From assembly GCA_002254365.1 (NCBI GenBank), contig NIUT01000012.1, positions 1 through 59,976 on the forward strand: DNA of 59,976 nucleotides, in the 5' to 3' direction. Position 1 is the first letter of the stretch; the number at the start of each line of letters is the position of its first letter. The stretch comes from Nitrospira sp. UW-LDO-01 (GTDB lineage Bacteria > Nitrospirota > Nitrospiria > Nitrospirales > Nitrospiraceae). Of this stretch, positions 33,933 to 46,064 are shown one piece after another. The notes under the pieces are model-generated. The model did no database searches, was not told where the DNA came from, and saw only the letters and a list, made by a program, of their open reading frames with translations. Position numbers and translations under genes: made by a program.

Positions 33933-33954
33933 TCAAGCTCTAAGGAGATAAGTC

Positions 33955-36201
33955 ATGTCCATGGATCTCGCCAAAAATCTCTATGCCAAGATGCCGGGAG
34001 TCTTCGAAAAGGCTCGAAAGAAATTCGGACGACCGTTGACGCTGGCGGATAAGATTCTCGTTTCGCACGCTGACAACTTCGATACGCAGAATTGGGAGCG
34101 TGGCAAAGCCATGTTGGCGCTGCGCCCTGATCGTGTGGCGATGCAGGACGCGACGGCCCAGATGGCTGTCCTACAGTTCATGCAGGCGAACAAGAAGAAG
34201 GCTGCAGTGCCGAGCACGATCCACTGCGACCACTTGATCCGTGCTGAAATGGGTTCGGAGAAGGATCTCACACGTGCCTTGGATGAAAACAGAGAGGTTT
34301 ATAACTTCCTTGCGTCCGCTGCCAAAAAGTACGGGATCGGCTTCTGGAAGCCAGGTGCGGGGATCATCCACCAGGTGGTCTTGGAAAACTATGCGTTCCC
34401 CGGCTGCTTGATCATCGGGACCGATTCACACACGCCGAACGGCGGTGGGTTGGGAGGCTTGGCGATCGGTGTCGGTGGGGCGGATGCTGGCGAAGTAATG
34501 GCCGGTTTGCCCTGGGAAGTGCTCCATCCGAAATTGATCGGGGTGAAACTCACCGGTAAGCTGAGTGGCTGGGCCTCTGCAAAAGATGTGATCCTCTATC
34601 TCTGCGGCCTGCTGACGGTGAAGGGTGGGACGAATAAGATTGTCGAGTACTTCGGCCCGGGCGCCGAAACGATCAGTGCCACAGGCAAAGGTACCATTTG
34701 CAACATGGGCGCAGAGCTGGGTGCGACCACATCGGTCTTCCCATTCGATCAAAAGATGGTCGATTATATGACTATTACCGATCGGGCAGATCTGGCGAAG
34801 TTAGCTCAGGCGAACAGGGCCTTGTTGACGGCTGATCCAGAGGTGATGCAGGCTCCGGAGAAGTATTACGATCAGATTGTTGAAATCGACCTCTCGAAAC
34901 TCGAACCCCATGTGGTGGGACCGCACACGCCGGACCTTGCCAGACCGATTTCGAAGCTGAAAGCCGAAGCCCAAGAGAAAGGGTATCCGGTCGAATTGAA
35001 AGCAGCCTTGATCGGGAGCTGTACCAATTCATCCTACGAAGACATCAGCCGCTCGGCCCATGTGGCTCAGCAAGCATTGAAGGCTGGGTTGAAGGCGAAA
35101 GCCTCCTTTCTCATTTCTCCAGGGTCGGAGCGCATCTACCACACGATGAAGCGTGATGGATTCTTGGAGACATTTGAAAAGCTCGGCGGTACCGTCCTGT
35201 CGAATTCGTGCGGTCCCTGCATCGGCCAGTGGAAACGTGCGGACGGGGTCAAGGGCAAAGCCGATTCAATCGTCAGCTCCTTCAACCGGAATTTCCCAGG
35301 CCGGAACGACGGGATCAGCGAAACGCTGTCGTTCTTGGCAAGTCCGGAGGTCGTCACGGCATACGCGATCACCGGTAATTTGGGCTTTGATCCGGTTAAT
35401 CAGGCGGTCAAGGGCGCTGACGGCAAAGAATTCAAGTTCCAAGCTCCGGTCGGTGAGGAATTGCCGGCCAAGGGGTTTGCCAAGGGTGAAGAAGGCTATG
35501 TGGCACCTGCTGAAAATGGTGAAGGACTCACTGTCGATCTTCCGCCGACCAGTGAACGGCTACAAGTATTGCAGCCGTTCCCAAAATGGGATGGCAAGGA
35601 TTTTGACAAGCTGCCGCTCTTGATCAAGACTAAGGGCAAGACCACGACCGACCATATTTCTCCCGCTGGCCCCTGGCTCAAGTTCCGCGGCCACTTGGAC
35701 AAGATCAGCGACAACATGTTCCTCGGTGCGAATAATGCGTTTGCTTCGGAGCCGGGGAAAGGGGTCAACGTGTTGACTGGTGAGGAAAACCTGACGATCG
35801 CGAAGATCGCTCGAGACTATAAATCAAAGGGCATTGGATCGATCGTGGTTGGCGATGAGAATTACGGCGAGGGCAGCAGCCGCGAACATGCGGCGATGTC
35901 GCCGAGGTTTCTGAACGTGCGGGCCGTGATTACGAAGAGTTTTGCACGCATTCACGAAACCAATTTAAAAAAGCAAGGGATCTTGGCGTTGACCTTCGCT
36001 GACCCGAAGGACTACGAGAAGATCGAGCAGCAGGACCGCATCAGTGTGACGGGGCTGAATAGTCTGGCTCCTGGCAAGCCGGTGCAGGTAACGATTCACA
36101 AGGCGGATGGGAACGCGCTCACCATCCAGGCGAACCACAGCATCACGGCACAACAGATCGCGTGGTTCAAGGCGGGTTCGGCGCTCAATGCGTTGAACTA
36201 A
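33955..36201 (+). CDS. acnA: Aconitate hydratase (aconitase)
   Basis: The 748-residue protein has the cluster Cys in GSCTNSSYED and NSCGPCIGQW, the substrate motif IGTDSHTPNGGGLG, and the C-terminal swivel domain (DENYGEGSSREHAAM). Length and arrangement match the mitochondrial-type/AcnA branch rather than AcnB. It interconverts citrate and isocitrate, in the rTCA direction running toward citrate. A good AAGGAG precedes the ATG, and the gap to icd is 24 bp. Confidence 0.95.
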   Translation: MSMDLAKNLYAKMPGVFEKARKKFGRPLTLADKILVSHADNFDTQNWERGKAMLALRPDRVAMQDATAQMAVLQFMQANKKKAAVPSTIHCDHLIRAEMGSEKDLTRALDENREVYNFLASAAKKYGIGFWKPGAGIIHQVVLENYAFPGCLIIGTDSHTPNGGGLGGLAIGVGGADAGEVMAGLPWEVLHPKLIGVKLTGKLSGWASAKDVILYLCGLLTVKGGTNKIVEYFGPGAETISATGKGTICNMGAELGATTSVFPFDQKMVDYMTITDRADLAKLAQANRALLTADPEVMQAPEKYYDQIVEIDLSKLEPHVVGPHTPDLARPISKLKAEAQEKGYPVELKAALIGSCTNSSYEDISRSAHVAQQALKAGLKAKASFLISPGSERIYHTMKRDGFLETFEKLGGTVLSNSCGPCIGQWKRADGVKGKADSIVSSFNRNFPGRNDGISETLSFLASPEVVTAYAITGNLGFDPVNQAVKGADGKEFKFQAPVGEELPAKGFAKGEEGYVAPAENGEGLTVDLPPTSERLQVLQPFPKWDGKDFDKLPLLIKTKGKTTTDHISPAGPWLKFRGHLDKISDNMFLGANNAFASEPGKGVNVLTGEENLTIAKIARDYKSKGIGSIVVGDENYGEGSSREHAAMSPRFLNVRAVITKSFARIHETNLKKQGILALTFADPKDYEKIEQQDRISVTGLNSLAPGKPVQVTIHKADGNALTIQANHSITAQQIAWFKAGSALNALN

Positions 36202-38457
<2,256 letters not shown>

Positions 38458-38468
38458 AAAACGAGAGG

Positions 38469-38509
38469 AAGGGGTGAGAAGTGAGGTGTAGAGTTTCACC
38501 TCACCCCTT
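38469..38509 (+). repeat. Nested inverted repeats, icd-frdB spacer
   Basis: AAGGGGTGAG (38469-38478) complements CTCACCCCTT (38500-38509), and within it GTGAGGTG (38481-38488) complements CACCTCAC (38497-38504) around an 8-nt loop. The two stems overlap and are alternative structures. No T-run follows. Confidence 0.75.
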
Positions 38510-38536
38510 ACCGTTCACCCCGCACTGGATTGAACA

Positions 38537-39250
38537 ATGGCTCAAGAATCAAGCGAGAATGTGATCGATCAACCTGAGGTCATGAAGCCTCGGATGGTCA
38601 CGATCGAAATTGCCGGCAAGAAAGTTGACGTACCGGAGGGGATTACTGTCGTCCGTGCGATGTGGTATGCCGGGATTGATGTCGTGCGTGGCGTGGGTTG
38701 TCTTGGTGGATTCTGCGGCGCCTGTGCCACGTACTATCGGACGAAAGATGATCCAAAAGTGAGAACCTGCCTCGCCTGTCAGATGGCGGTACAGGACGGT
38801 ATGTCATTTACGATGATGCCACCCTTCCCGGCCCGGAAGGCCACGTACGACATTCAGACACTTCAAGACCCCAAACAAGATTTGTTCAATCTCTATCCGG
38901 AAGCGCCGCTGTGCCGAAATTGTAATGCCTGCACCGAGGCCTGTCCGCAGAAAATCGATGTGCGGGAAGGGGTCTGGAAGGCCGTTTTCGGCGACTTCAA
39001 GAGCGTTTCCGAGATGTTTATGGATTGTGTCATGTGCGGCATGTGCACGCCGGTCTGCATTGCCGACATTGCGCCGAATCTCGTCGCCCTCTATGTCAGT
39101 CGTGCGCAGGGAGCGCATTTTACCGACAAGCCGGCCGGGCTCGACACCAGAATCAAAGAGATTCAAGATGGCACGTTTAAGGACGAATGGGCCAAGATTC
39201 TCAAAATGAATGAGGAAGAATTGGCCGAACATTGTGCAACGGTGAAATAG
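38537..39250 (+). CDS. frdB: Fumarate reductase/succinate dehydrogenase-like iron-sulfur protein
   Basis: The 237-residue protein has a plant-type [2Fe-2S] N-terminal domain (CLGGFCGACATYY then CLAC) and a C-terminal domain with CRNCNACTEACP and CVMCGMCTPVC, giving further clusters. That is the arrangement of Sdh/Frd B subunits. No membrane anchor gene is in the operon, so the complex with the flavoprotein is probably soluble, like cytoplasmic fumarate reductases of other rTCA organisms. The electron donor is unknown. Confidence 0.82.
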   Translation: MAQESSENVIDQPEVMKPRMVTIEIAGKKVDVPEGITVVRAMWYAGIDVVRGVGCLGGFCGACATYYRTKDDPKVRTCLACQMAVQDGMSFTMMPPFPARKATYDIQTLQDPKQDLFNLYPEAPLCRNCNACTEACPQKIDVREGVWKAVFGDFKSVSEMFMDCVMCGMCTPVCIADIAPNLVALYVSRAQGAHFTDKPAGLDTRIKEIQDGTFKDEWAKILKMNEEELAEHCATVK

Positions 39251-39265
39251 CCGCCAGACCATCAG

Positions 39266-39282
39266 CTCTCAGCTTCTGAGAG
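39266..39282 (+). repeat. Perfect 7-bp hairpin, frdB-frdA spacer
   Basis: CTCTCAG-CTT-CTGAGAG lies 16 bp after the frdB stop. A second small stem, TAGCT-GAA-AGCTA (39301-39313), follows just before frdA. Both are built from the same AGCT/CTCAG vocabulary as other spacers in the operon. Confidence 0.7.
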
Positions 39283-39316
39283 ACGGTGGGTGAACGTTGG
39301 TAGCTGAAAGCTAGAC

Positions 39317-40900
39317 ATGGACATTCACGCGCTCCAGCAGATCGTACATCAGACTCGGGATGCCCGGCGTAAGCAGACCATCCCCAAGTTTTCTCCGACA
39401 GACCGAGACCACCTGATTCACAAGTACCATCCGGATTTTCGTGCGAGCGCCTACCGACCGATCAAGTTCGGTCCCAACGAAGGCGACAAAACCGTCGTCG
39501 AACTCGCGACCTTGCTCGAAGGTGACAGCTCCATCCAGGATAACGCCGATCTCACACCCCAATATTCATGCGATGTCTTGGTTATCGGTGGTGGAGGCGC
39601 CGGTTGTGCCGCGGCGTTGCATGCTCATCATGCCGGTGCAAAAACGATTCTCGCGACCAAGCTGCGTCTCGGCGATTCCAATAGCGTGATGGCGCAAGGC
39701 GGGATGCAGATTTCCGTTGCCCCTGAAGACTCCCCGGTCACGCATTTTATTGACACGCTCAAGGGCGGGCACATGGAGAACGACCATGCCTTGCTCAAAG
39801 TCATGGTCGAAGAGGGGCCCTCGATCGCGAAATGGCTCTTGGAGTTAGGTGTGCTGTTCGATCGCCAAGCCGACGGCAATCTCCATGTGAAGAAGGGCGG
39901 AGGGAGTTCCAAGCCGCGCCTGTTGACCTGTTCCGATTACACGGGCCTCGAAATCATGCGCGTTCTGAAAGATGAGGTCATCAATCAAAAGATTCAATTG
40001 TTGGAGTTCGCTGCCGCCGTTGAGCTGTTGAGCGATGGCCAAGGGACCTGCACCGGGGCTATTTTTAGAGATCTTGATAATCAGCGGCATATCGTGGTCG
40101 CAGCCAAGTCAGTGATTTTGGCAACCGGTGGCATCGGTCGGCTGCACATTCAAGGATTTCCGACGAGTAATCACTATGGGGCGACTGGTGACGGGCTCTG
40201 TCTGGCCTATCGCATGGGTGCCAAACTCGCGCATGTCGATACGTTTCAATATCACCCGTCCGGTGCGGTCTATCCCGAGCAATTGATCGGGGCGTTGGTC
40301 ACTGAGGGAATTCGCTCCGAAGGCGGGCACCTGGTGAATGCGAAGGGCGAACGGTTCGTCAACGAACTTGACACACGGGATGTCGTATCCTCGTCGATCA
40401 TCCGTGAATGTGAAGAAGGGCGTGGGATCAGAACGATGTCCGGCCGCGTCGGTGTCTGGCTCGATACGCCGTTACTGGATGCAGAACATGGGTCAGGGAC
40501 GGTGGAGAAGCATTTCCCAGCCATGATGATGCAGTTTGAGCGCTTCGGGATCGATATCAGTAAGGATCCGGTCTTGATCTATCCGACGCTCCACTATCAG
40601 AACGGCGGGGTAAAGATCGATACGAACTCAGAAACCAACGTCAAAAATCTGTTCGTCGCTGGAGAAGCTTCCGGAGGGCTGCACGGGCGAAACCGTCTCA
40701 TGGGGAATTCGTTGTTGGACCTCATGGTATTCGGCAAGCGATCAGGGTTGACGGCCGCCGGTCGCGCCAAGTCGATGAAACAGGGTGCGCTGACCCTCAG
40801 GCATGTGCAACAGTTCCGTGCCGAAGCAAAGAAGCAGGGGAACGCCAGTGGTGTCATCTCGCCGATGATCTTGCCGGCGTATACAAGAAAAGTTGGCTAG
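39317..40900 (+). CDS. frdA: Fumarate reductase flavoprotein-like subunit, probable non-covalent FAD
   Basis: The 527-residue protein has the FAD dinucleotide fold VLVIGGGGAGCAAALHA (about residues 90-106), the substrate region FQYHPSG and TEGIRSEGG (catalytic Arg), and LHGRNRLMGNSLLDLMVFG. In SdhA/FrdA the FAD is attached to a His in a SHTV motif; here the sequence is SNSVMAQGG, with Asn at that place, so FAD is expected to be non-covalent, as in aspartate oxidase and some soluble fumarate reductases. An N-terminal extension of about 85 residues is unusual. It pairs with the frdB gene. Confidence 0.85.
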   Translation: MDIHALQQIVHQTRDARRKQTIPKFSPTDRDHLIHKYHPDFRASAYRPIKFGPNEGDKTVVELATLLEGDSSIQDNADLTPQYSCDVLVIGGGGAGCAAALHAHHAGAKTILATKLRLGDSNSVMAQGGMQISVAPEDSPVTHFIDTLKGGHMENDHALLKVMVEEGPSIAKWLLELGVLFDRQADGNLHVKKGGGSSKPRLLTCSDYTGLEIMRVLKDEVINQKIQLLEFAAAVELLSDGQGTCTGAIFRDLDNQRHIVVAAKSVILATGGIGRLHIQGFPTSNHYGATGDGLCLAYRMGAKLAHVDTFQYHPSGAVYPEQLIGALVTEGIRSEGGHLVNAKGERFVNELDTRDVVSSSIIRECEEGRGIRTMSGRVGVWLDTPLLDAEHGSGTVEKHFPAMMMQFERFGIDISKDPVLIYPTLHYQNGGVKIDTNSETNVKNLFVAGEASGGLHGRNRLMGNSLLDLMVFGKRSGLTAAGRAKSMKQGALTLRHVQQFRAEAKKQGNASGVISPMILPAYTRKVG

Positions 40901-40904
40901 TGAT

Positions 40905-40948
40905 GAGGACTGAGTAAAGGCACGATTCGCCCTCGGTCCACAGTCCTC
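40905..40948 (+). repeat. Inverted repeat, frdA-sucC spacer
   Basis: GAGGACTG (40905-40912) and CAGTCCTC (40941-40948) are perfect 8-bp complements. Similar words (CTCGGTCC, CCTCGGTAC) repeat in between and after. No T-tract follows. Confidence 0.7.
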
Positions 40949-40982
40949 GGTACTCCGTCCTGAAGCGACGATAAGGAGCGAT

Positions 40983-42161
40983 ATGAACGTTCACGAGTTT
41001 CAAGCGAAGTCATTGTTTGCTCAATTCGGTGTGCCGGTGCCGCGAGGTAAGGAGATTACGTCTCCTGAAGCGGCGACCGCCTGGGCCACTGAACTGAATA
41101 CGCCCGTGTTTGTCGTGAAGGCACAGATCCATGCCGGCGGCCGAGGGAAGGCCGGTGGAGTAAAAATCACCAAGGACAAGGCGGCGGTGGCAGGATTTGC
41201 GAAAGAACTCATCGGTAAGACGCTGGTGACGCATCAGACCGGACCGAAGGGTCGCCAGGTTCATCGGCTGTTGATGGAGGAGGGGGCGAACATCGCCAAG
41301 GAACTCTACCTATCGATTCTTGTGGATCGCGAGACGGGGTGGCCTACGTTTATCGCCAGCACAGAGGGCGGAATGGAAATCGAAGAGGTGGCCGCCAAAA
41401 CTCCGGAAAAGATCATCAAGGAACCGATCGATCCTGCCGTGGGATTTCAGGGATACAACGGGCGGAACATCGCCTTTGCCCTTGGGCTTCAGAACATCGA
41501 GCCGACCGCTATGAATCCGTTCATTAAAATGCTAGGGAATCTGTACCGCTTGTTCATGGAGAAGAACTGCGCCCTGGTCGAAATCAATCCGCTTATCATC
41601 ACGAAAGAAAAGACCGTCGTGGCGCTGGACGGGAAAGTCTCGTTCGACGACAACGGGCTCTTTAAACATGAAGATGTCCAGAAGATGCGCGATCTGAACG
41701 AAGAAGAGCCGCTTGAAATCGAGGCGACGGCGAATAATCTGAACTATGTCAAGCTCGACGGCAACATCGGTTGCATGGTGAATGGGGCTGGTCTGGCGAT
41801 GGCTACGATGGACGTCATCAAGTTGGCAGGCAGCGAGCCAGCGAACTTCCTGGACGTGGGCGGAGGCGCGACGAAAGAGACGGTTGCGGCAGGATTCCGG
41901 ATTCTGCTGAAAGATCCGAACGTCAAGGGCATCTTCATCAACATCTTCGGTGGGATCGTGCGCTGTGAACGTATTGCTCACGGGGTCATCGAAGCAGCCA
42001 AGGAAGTGAAAATCAACGTGCCCCTCGTGGTCCGACTGCAGGGGACGAATGCCGAAGAGGGGCGCAAACTGTTGGCAGATTCAGGATTGAAGCTCGATGT
42101 CGCCAACGATCTGTGGGAAGCCGCCCAAAAAATCGTGAAATTGACCGGCAAGGCAGCGTGA
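40983..42161 (+). CDS. sucC: Succinyl-CoA synthetase beta subunit
   Basis: The 392-residue protein starts [22 protein letters not shown], an ATP-grasp fold as in SucC, with [14 protein letters not shown] and EINPLIIT. It activates succinate to succinyl-CoA using a nucleoside triphosphate, needed before the 2-oxoglutarate synthase step. The ATG is preceded by AAGGAG. It is followed by sucD after 156 bp, longer than usual. It ranks among the most conserved genes in the window. Confidence 0.96.
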   Translation: MNVHEFQAKSLFAQFGVPVPRGKEITSPEAATAWATELNTPVFVVKAQIHAGGRGKAGGVKITKDKAAVAGFAKELIGKTLVTHQTGPKGRQVHRLLMEEGANIAKELYLSILVDRETGWPTFIASTEGGMEIEEVAAKTPEKIIKEPIDPAVGFQGYNGRNIAFALGLQNIEPTAMNPFIKMLGNLYRLFMEKNCALVEINPLIITKEKTVVALDGKVSFDDNGLFKHEDVQKMRDLNEEEPLEIEATANNLNYVKLDGNIGCMVNGAGLAMATMDVIKLAGSEPANFLDVGGGATKETVAAGFRILLKDPNVKGIFINIFGGIVRCERIAHGVIEAAKEVKINVPLVVRLQGTNAEEGRKLLADSGLKLDVANDLWEAAQKIVKLTGKAA

Positions 42162-42317
42162 GCGAAAGGTGCGACGGGCCAGTCTTCAGTGCTCGCCCAC
42201 CGCGCACAGATGAGTCAATTAGATTATCGGACAGAGTTCGGCGGTCTGTGGATGCGCGCAGTATGAAGACCGACCCGGCACACCTTCTTAAAAAGGAAGG
42301 TAAGAAAAGAGGAAACC

Positions 42318-43190
42318 GTGAGCATTCTCGTCAATAAGAATACACGAGTAGTGGTACAGGGAATTACGGGAAAAGAAGGTTCGTTCCACGCGACTCAATG
42401 TAAGGCCTACGGGACCAAGGTGGTCGCTGGTGTCACGCCTGGCAAGGCAGGGCAAGAGGTTGAGGGGATCCCTGTGTTCAACACGGTGGCGGATGCGGTG
42501 AAAAAGACCGAGGCCGATACGTCGCTGATTTTCGTGCCGCCGCCGTTTTGTGCCGATGCTATTTTGGAAGCAGCTGACGCAGGAATCAAACTTGTGATTT
42601 GCATCACCGAGGGGATTCCGGTCAATGACATGGTAAAAGTGAAACGGGCCTTGCGCGGCCGCGATGTCCGGTTGATCGGCCCGAATTGCCCAGGAGTGAT
42701 TACGGTAGATGAAGCTAAGATCGGCATCATGCCGGGTTTCATTCACAAGAAGGGTGTTGTCGGCGTGGTGTCACGCAGTGGGACCTTGACTTATGAAGCG
42801 GTCCACCAGCTCTCGACATTGGGCTTAGGCGAAACTACGTGCGTAGGAATTGGTGGTGATCCTGTGAACGGCACAGGGTTCGTGGATGTCCTCCCTCTGT
42901 TTGAAAAAGATCCCGAGACTCAGGCCATTGTCATGATCGGCGAGATCGGCGGCGATGCGGAAGAAAAGGCCGCTGAGTTCGTCAAGAAGAATGTCAAGAA
43001 ACCAGTCGTTAGCTTCATCGCGGGCATTACGGCACCTCCTGGCCGTCGCATGGGTCACGCCGGTGCCATTATCTCCGGTGGCAAGGGGACGGCATCTGAA
43101 AAGATGAAGACGTTGGAAGCCGCGGGTGTCACGGTCGTGAAGAATCCGGCTGAGATCGGAGAGGCAGTGAAGAGGGCATTAGGACGGTAG
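42318..43190 (+). CDS. sucD: Succinyl-CoA synthetase alpha subunit
   Basis: The 290-residue protein begins [21 protein letters not shown] and has the phosphorylated His in [12 protein letters not shown] (H247). It forms the heteromeric enzyme with SucC. The start is a GTG with GAGGAAA upstream. Its opening resembles that of AclA (MSILANKDTRVVIQGG), reflecting their common ancestry. It is the last recognised gene of the rTCA run; no clear terminator follows directly. Confidence 0.96.
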   Translation: MSILVNKNTRVVVQGITGKEGSFHATQCKAYGTKVVAGVTPGKAGQEVEGIPVFNTVADAVKKTEADTSLIFVPPPFCADAILEAADAGIKLVICITEGIPVNDMVKVKRALRGRDVRLIGPNCPGVITVDEAKIGIMPGFIHKKGVVGVVSRSGTLTYEAVHQLSTLGLGETTCVGIGGDPVNGTGFVDVLPLFEKDPETQAIVMIGEIGGDAEEKAAEFVKKNVKKPVVSFIAGITAPPGRRMGHAGAIISGGKGTASEKMKTLEAAGVTVVKNPAEIGEAVKRALGR

Positions 43191-43275
43191 GCATTCTAGC
43201 AGTGTGGTGACAAGCCCAAAAACGAGCTCGGGAAAGGAGCCCTGCCTGATGTCACGAACGTCCGGAGAATACCGC

Positions 43276-43401
43276 GCAGGCTGTTCAGAAAGGCCATCCA
43301 GCAAGGCCGCAGCGAGCGAAGAGGCGAATCGCACTCTCTGCCGTACGTTGAGCCTCTGAGCGAGGCGAGAACTCCGCTGCTGGACTTCGTCAACGGCCTG
43401 C
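43276..43401 (+). repeat. MITE-like palindromic repeat
   Basis: The 126-bp element begins GCAGGCTGTTCAGAAAGGCC and ends GGACTTCGTCAACGGCCTGC; the ends are imperfect inverted repeats. Its middle has GAGGC...GCCTC and CGAGCG-type words. Elements of this form are dispersed through Nitrospira and other environmental genomes, as recalled from general knowledge. No coding capacity is present. Confidence 0.65.
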
Positions 43402-43540
43402 TAACGGACAGTATCAAACCTCTCCGTTCACCCGGGTCCATGTAGCCGTCTCAGACTTCGACTCGCAGGGTAGTGATAAGCCCTGCACCACCATCCAAAA
43501 GGATCCGTGCTTCTGTTGGTCAACCCGATCTGGATACCCA

Positions 43541-43573
43541 GCAGGTTGTTCAGAAAGGTCATCCAGCAAGGGA
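43541..43573 (+). repeat. Truncated copy of the palindromic repeat
   Basis: GCAGGTTGTTCAGAAAGGTC is nearly identical to the left end of the element at 43276 and continues ATCCAGCAAGGG, after which similarity stops. Only the left arm remains. Confidence 0.7.
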
Positions 43574-44374
43574 AGAGGTGTGCCCGTATAGCTGCTCCAC
43601 AGTGACGAAAGAGCGCCCTTGGCTGGTTTTGCGCCAGTGTGATCGGACTTCCTCTCAAAACATGCCATCTCTCAATTCGCGTGATGCCACCGTGAGTGGC
43701 CGAGCTGAGGTCCGTTGTAGCACCACCAGAACCCATTGAACTCAAATGCCTTTGCCAGGCCGTCGACTCCCGCGTCTTTTCCCAGGCACATGTCATGCGG
43801 AAGCAAAGCCGGTATCGCGCCTTGACGAGTTCCGGAGATGCGAGGTTGGAGCAGCTAGTTAGTTCGGACGTAATACAGACGAGGGAAGCCGTATGTACCG
43901 ATCTTATGATGGCCATCCTGGCATATTGGATTTATCGATAGCTCCAATCCGTTTTATCTATTTTAAAAAACGAACGCGGGGTTGCTACTGTTGGCGCCGA
44001 CTGCGGAATGTATACGAAAGGAGCACCCCTTGTGGTTGCTATGAGGTCGGCTGTTTTAACCATTCCAGTCGTCAATTCAGTTGAGGAATCGGGTTATGTT
44101 TCAACCACATCGAAAATGAACTCCAGTCGGCTACTGTCCGAGGCTGTTGAGGAAAGGTCTGCAAGCATTGAACGGTGCTGTCCGCTGTTCCGAGTGGTGG
44201 GAGTGCAGGACACTCGGATGTGCGCTGAGGTCATCAAGGTTCACGATGGGTAGGAAACGACCTATACATACAACGGAGGTCGGGGACGGTCGAGAATTCC
44301 GTTCTCGGCTGTGTCCAGGCTTTACGACCAGAAGTCGTCGAAGGGGCTATGTTCTTTATTTGGGAGGGTGATGA

Positions 44375-45226
44375 ATGAAAACTAGAATTTCGGCGATGAT
44401 TTTCCTCCTCTGCGCCGTTGGTACGGCTCAGGTGGCGCGGGCCGAGGATCCATACACTGCACGGGTCGCTGATCCCTATGCGTTATCCTCCGGTCTGCCC
44501 AATATGTCGTCTGGTACGATCGAGCCCTATCTCTCCTTTATGGCAGGTATCGCAATACCGTTCAGTCAGGACGCCACATTTAGGGATGGAAGTACACCGA
44601 CAGTGGACCGAGATGTCGACTATCAGAACAAACAATCGATCGGTGGTAACGCGGGGGTTTGGTTTCCAACCAGAAACAAGTTGGTGGGATTCGATCTTGG
44701 GGTTGAGATCACTGGTTTTATTTGGTATCCGGACGTGGCCTGCTGTCGGGAAAACTTTAATGGAGTGCCGGCAAACAATTCCCAAGGGTTTGAGGGTACC
44801 ACGACTGAGATCCAAGGTATCTACGTTGGTTCAAATTTCCTGATTCGCCGACCGATGGCGATTTCCGAGGCCTATCCCAACGGGCGGTGGCACCCCTACG
44901 TCGGGATCGGTGTGGGAGCACATCAGCTCGCAATGCGGCCAGGTGGTGCCAGGGGAGCTGAGTTTGCGAATCCTCTCACTGATCAGCGGGATACGTCTAT
45001 TGCCTTTATGGGCGTGGGAGGAATCAAGGCCCATCTGTTCAAGTACGTGGCCGCGTTTGTGGAGGCGAAGTATGTTCGAGCCTTTCATGACGATCTGAAC
45101 ACGGATCGGTTCGGACAGTCCTTAGCCTTTCAAGGTACTGGTCTCATCCTAAATCAATATGAGTCCACGATCAGCACGATTTTTGTGCATGCGGGCTTAT
45201 CGATTCACTTTGACATCAAGCCGTAG
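44375..45226 (+). CDS. Outer-membrane beta-barrel protein
   Basis: The 283-residue protein has a signal peptide (MKTRISAMIFLLCAVGTAQVARA) and a mature part of alternating short strands and turns, ending in HAGLSIHFDIKP with a hydrophobic, aromatic-rich C-terminal strand typical of barrels. Family text such as YVGIGVGAHQL and FVEAKYVRAFHDD resembles OmpA-like/OMP beta-barrel domains. It probably lies in the outer membrane; function unknown. GGGAGGG precedes the ATG, and a strong terminator follows. A pair of adjacent Cys (ACC) is present in one loop. Confidence 0.8.
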   Translation: MKTRISAMIFLLCAVGTAQVARAEDPYTARVADPYALSSGLPNMSSGTIEPYLSFMAGIAIPFSQDATFRDGSTPTVDRDVDYQNKQSIGGNAGVWFPTRNKLVGFDLGVEITGFIWYPDVACCRENFNGVPANNSQGFEGTTTEIQGIYVGSNFLIRRPMAISEAYPNGRWHPYVGIGVGAHQLAMRPGGARGAEFANPLTDQRDTSIAFMGVGGIKAHLFKYVAAFVEAKYVRAFHDDLNTDRFGQSLAFQGTGLILNQYESTISTIFVHAGLSIHFDIKP

Positions 45227-45243
45227 GTTCTCACCAGATTTAG

Positions 45244-45279
45244 ACAGTCCCCTATCGACAGCGGTAGGGGACTGTTATT
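45244..45279 (+). terminator. Rho-independent terminator of the beta-barrel gene
   Basis: ACAGTCCCCTA (45244-45254) and TAGGGGACTGT (45265-45275) form a perfect 11-bp stem, followed by TATTC. The T-run is short, but the stem is strong and well placed. Confidence 0.85.
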
Positions 45280-45405
45280 CAAAAATGTTCTAACTCCCGG
45301 TCTTTTCCCTTCTTCTCTCATTCCTGTTTTTCGGGTAAGACACAACATCAGTTGATATGCTTCCAAGGTAAGGCAAAGTATGTTGCTATTAGATAGCAAA
45401 GACGC

Positions 45406-45759
45406 TTAGGCGGGTACTGAGAGGAGGTTTGTCTCTAAGGCGAGCTCTTGTGACACGACTCGATCCAGTCGGTGGCGAGCGAGTGTCGGCACACGGATGA
45501 ATTCCACACCGAATGTCTGATCCTTCACCCATCGGATTTTCCCGAGCTCGATGAACAAAGACGATGTGGGGTCAGGTAAGAGGACGCTCAGCTTAATGTA
45601 GCTACCCATTAAGACGGTCCGGTCACAGTTCACGGAACAGCCGGTCAGGGAGATATTTGAGATGGTTCCTTCTCCGACAAATGGGGCCCCTCCAAAGATG
45701 ACCGGATAGGCGACGGAAAGCCGATGATGAATTCGCCAGTTCACAATCGTATTAGCCAT
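45406..45759 (-). CDS. PilZ domain-like protein
   Basis: The 117-residue protein starts MANTIVNWRIHHRLSVAYPV, with the R-xxx-R-like WRIHHRL region, and contains TISNISLTGCSVN (N/DxSxxG) as in PilZ. It should bind c-di-GMP or be a degenerate relative. AAGGAGG precedes the ATG. It lies downstream of the secretin gene on the same strand, separated by 305 bp. This suggests a link between second-messenger signalling and the secretion/pilus apparatus. Confidence 0.75.
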   Translation of the reverse strand: MANTIVNWRIHHRLSVAYPVIFGGAPFVGEGTISNISLTGCSVNCDRTVLMGSYIKLSVLLPDPTSSLFIELGKIRWVKDQTFGVEFIRVPTLARHRLDRVVSQELALETNLLSVPA

Positions 45760-46064
45760 TGGTTTAGCCTCCTTCCTGCTCTATCAGTCTGTTAGGGATG
45801 CAGCATAGTCAGGCGGAGAGCAAAGTGCCATTCCTCTGAGGAGGGGCTTCGGACCTGTCCAATAGAGAGCATTGGACTGTGGGGACTGATCTATCGCCAT
45901 CTGATTCGTGCTTCAACTCTATAAATAATCAACATATTCAATGTGATGCAGGCGCACGATCTACGGCCTTGCAACTTGTCGTACAAGCCGCTCGCCAGCT
46001 CACGCTTTGCGCAGAACGAGCGGTGGATATGGTGGTAGCCAGAAGCGCTTATAAGCCAGGAGGG
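45760..46064 (-). other. Intergenic region between secretin and PilZ gene
   Basis: No gene was recognised in these 305 bp. A perfect 7-bp hairpin GTCCAAT/ATTGGAC (45857-45863/45871-45877) lies between the two minus-strand genes without a T-tract. A TATGCT -10-like box faces the PilZ gene at about 45805. Confidence 0.55.

Larger units (their letters stand above)
43191..44374 (+). other. Gene-poor region with degenerate repeats
   Basis: No convincing gene was found in these 1.2 kb on either strand; the open frames lack family-like sequence and good starts. It contains a palindromic repeat (43276-43401), a truncated second copy at 43541, and short hairpins near the end (GAGAA/TTCTC at about 44303, ACGAC/GTCGT at about 44325) in the leader of the next gene. 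It may be an eroded mobile or repeat region. Confidence 0.6.

Noticed and set aside
43200-44370. Several small open frames in the gene-poor region
   Set aside because: They lack start context, domain-like sequence or consistent codon use, and they overlap repeat elements.
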